Below are positions 62,599-64,000 of a DNA stretch of 64,000 nt, one piece after another; the stretch's first letter is position 1; each line of letters starts with the position of its first letter. The notes beneath the pieces were generated by a model. That model worked only from the letters and a program-made list of their open reading frames with translations. It did not search any database and was not told where the DNA came from. The DNA lies in NCBI RefSeq assembly GCF_029813775.1, contig NZ_JARVKW010000005.1:213569-277568 (forward strand), given 5' to 3'. Made by a program: the position numbers and the translations under genes. Origin of the DNA: Streptomyces sp. DH24 (GTDB lineage Bacteria; Actinomycetota; Actinomycetes; Streptomycetales; Streptomycetaceae).

Positions 62599-63968
62599 GA
62601 CCGCCCTTCCCCACCGCTCCCCGCGACGACACCGGTCCGCTGCCGGTCCGCCTGCCGCCACATCTCGTCCAGCGGGGCGCCACGCGGCACCGCCACGGCC
62701 GTCCAGCCCGCCTCGCGCAGCATCCGCAGCCGCTGCCCGTGCTCGTTCAACGGCCCGGCCACATCGCTCGGTTCCCGCCCCCAGGCGTCGCTGTCCAGCA
62801 GGAAGGCGACCGCGGCCCCGCTGCGGTGCCGCATCCGCGCGACCACCGCCGCCTGCTGCTCGTCCAGGTCGCCGAGGAAGGCGACCAGCAGCCCCTCGCT
62901 GCCGCCCCGCAGCACGTCGTACGCCCGCGACAGGCCCGCGCCGTCGGAGTGGTCGATCACCGCCAGGGTGTCCATCATCATCCCGGTCGCGTCCGCCGCC
63001 TCCTGGCTGGCGCCCGCGAAGCCGTCCGAGCCCTCGCCGGGCACCGAACTGCCGGTGTCGGTCAGCAGCCGCACCGAGAAGCCCCGCTCCAGCATGTGCA
63101 CCAGCACGGACGCGGCGCCCGACACCGCCCATTCGAAGGCCGAGTCCGGCCCGGCGCCCCGGAAGGCGACGGCCCGGGTGTCGAGCAGCACCGTGCAGCG
63201 GGCCCGCTGCGGCTGCTCCTCGCGGCGCACCATCAGCTCGCCGTAGCGCGCGGTGGAACGCCAGTGCACGCGGCGCAGGTCGTCGCCGTGGCGGTACCCG
63301 CGCGGGATCACGTCGTCCTCGCCGGCCAGCGCCAGGGAACGCTGCCGTCCGTCGCCGTATCCCTTGGCCTGGCCGCCCAGCCGCACCGGTGGCAGGGGCT
63401 CCACGCGCGGGATCACCGTCAGCGTGTCGTACGCCGGGAAGGACCGGGTCAGCTCGCACATCCCGAACGGGTCGGTCAGCCGCAGCTGGAGCGGGCCCAG
63501 CGGGTAGCGGCCGCGCAGGTCGGAGCGGACCCGGTAGGACACCTCGCGGCGACCGCCCGCCTCGACCCGGTCCAGCACGAAGCGGGGGCGCGGGCCGAGC
63601 ACGTACGGCACGCGGTCCTGGAGCATCAGCAGACCCGTGGGCAGCCGCGAGACGTTGTCCATCCGCAGATGCACCCGGGCCTCGGAGCCGGCCGGCACGC
63701 GCGCGGGAGTGAGCCGGCGGCTGCCCGCAACCCGGTACCGCGTGCGGTACAGCACCGCCGCGCACACCAGCGGCAGCACCGCCAGCAGCAGACCGACCCG
63801 GAGCAGGTCGCTCTGCCCGAGCACGTAGGCGCACACGGCCGCCGCGATCCCGGCGGCCAGGAAGGAGCGGCCACGGGTGGTCAGGCCGGACAGCGCCGTA
63901 CGGATGCCGCCCCTGTCGCCGCCCTCGCTCTCCGCGAAGCCGGCGCCCCCGGGGGCGGGGGAGGTCAT
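62595..63968 (-). CDS. DUF58 protein (MoxR-associated)
   Basis: A 457-residue protein: short soluble N terminus, two membrane helices (about 34-78) and a DUF58/vWA-like cytoplasmic domain with the DUF58 signature GEDDVIPRGYRHGDDLRRVHWRSTARYGELMVR. GTG 63971 and ATG 63968 are both possible; ATG 63968 has GGAGG at a better distance. Its start overlaps the stop of the upstream gene (TGATG) and its end overlaps the transglutaminase gene. These three genes form the known MoxR-DUF58-TgpA arrangement. Confidence 0.92.
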   Translation of the reverse strand: MTSPAPGGAGFAESEGGDRGGIRTALSGLTTRGRSFLAAGIAAAVCAYVLGQSDLLRVGLLLAVLPLVCAAVLYRTRYRVAGSRRLTPARVPAGSEARVHLRMDNVSRLPTGLLMLQDRVPYVLGPRPRFVLDRVEAGGRREVSYRVRSDLRGRYPLGPLQLRLTDPFGMCELTRSFPAYDTLTVIPRVEPLPPVRLGGQAKGYGDGRQRSLALAGEDDVIPRGYRHGDDLRRVHWRSTARYGELMVRREEQPQRARCTVLLDTRAVAFRGAGPDSAFEWAVSGAASVLVHMLERGFSVRLLTDTGSSVPGEGSDGFAGASQEAADATGMMMDTLAVIDHSDGAGLSRAYDVLRGGSEGLLVAFLGDLDEQQAAVVARMRHRSGAAVAFLLDSDAWGREPSDVAGPLNEHGQRLRMLREAGWTAVAVPRGAPLDEMWRQADRQRTGVVAGSGGEGRS

Positions 63969-64000
63969 CACAGCCTCCGGGGCGGCTGCTGGCCGTACGC
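63968..64000 (-). CDS. Probable MoxR-type AAA ATPase, C-terminal end only
   Basis: The window edge shows only the last ten codons (AYGQQPPRRL) and stop TGA (63970-63968), overlapping the DUF58 start by one base. That a MoxR ATPase lies here is inferred from the conserved MoxR-DUF58-transglutaminase order; nothing in the ten residues identifies it. Confidence 0.5.
   Translation of the reverse strand, partial: AYGQQPPRRL

Noticed and set aside
60106..63246. A 1046-codon plus-strand open frame
   Set aside because: Antisense to the transglutaminase and DUF58 genes, which show catalytic motifs and coupled starts.

Overview
The window is high-GC (about 70 percent or more by eye), densely coding actinobacterial DNA. 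GTG and TTG starts, TANNNT -10 boxes placed 6-8 nt before start codons, and the gene content and order point to Streptomyces, close in layout to the trpD/qcr to dcw-proximal part of the S. coelicolor chromosome. No prophage, CRISPR array, rRNA or tRNA was seen. The only mobile-element-like sequence is a MITE-like palindromic element between bfd and bfr.

Layout. 1-4570: end of a receiver-like protein, then the respiratory genes ctaE-qcrC-qcrA-qcrB, closed by a strong terminator. 4695-8677: trpD, then a SAM-IV riboswitch with a 6-codon ORF before a cysteine-desulfurase-like enzyme, then a DASS transporter-glycerate kinase operon. 10301-12751: a response regulator, a histidine kinase and a small secreted protein. 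This operon and the transporter operon carry the same 14-bp inverted repeat exactly 47 nt before their start codons. 12864-19470: RAM-domain protein, rhomboid protease, zinc ribbon, NYN protein, two tandem NlpC/P60 hydrolases and a lipoprotein metallopeptidase. 19427-28578: mannolipid glycosyltransferases, acyl-CoA ligase, phosphoesterase, SRPBCC protein, ArsA-like ATPase, a DUF5304 protein and glucokinase (glkA).

28725-41377: EEP-family protein, hydrolase, PlsC acyltransferase, a two-component system, a phosphofructokinase paralogue with altered catalytic residues, a frameshifted 2-hydroxyacid dehydrogenase, the fused anthranilate synthase with a Trp-Trp-Trp leader peptide and attenuator, class II DAHP synthase, the iron-storage pair bfd/bfr and a molybdopterin oxidoreductase. 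41379-50765: endonuclease IV, a PASTA Ser/Thr kinase (PkaF type), the thiO-thiS-thiG operon under a TPP riboswitch, an FAD reductase, an Rv2175c-type DNA-binding protein, thiE and metF. 50822-64000: Tyr-rich membrane protein, carotenoid-desaturase-like oxidoreductase, a TetR/YhgE/ABC export operon with its likely operator, HEPN and methyltransferase proteins, DUF3040 protein, and a MoxR-DUF58-transglutaminase operon running off the right edge.

How it fits together. Several neighbourhoods share a theme: respiration; aromatic amino acids (trpD, trpEG, DAHP synthase); sulfur, one-carbon and thiamine metabolism (SAM-IV and TPP switches, thi genes, metF); envelope glycolipids and peptidoglycan; and glucose metabolism (glkA, a PFK paralogue). 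Much of the order is also that of Mycobacterium tuberculosis Rv2172c-Rv2196, so this looks like an old conserved actinobacterial block with Streptomyces-specific insertions. The observations most worth checking are the shared operator at 10151 and 12798, the SAM-IV leader with its anti-Shine-Dalgarno and tiny ORF, the degenerate PFK beside a broken dehydrogenase, the two ATPases with Walker A Lys to Arg, and the palindrome over the ctaE start codon.
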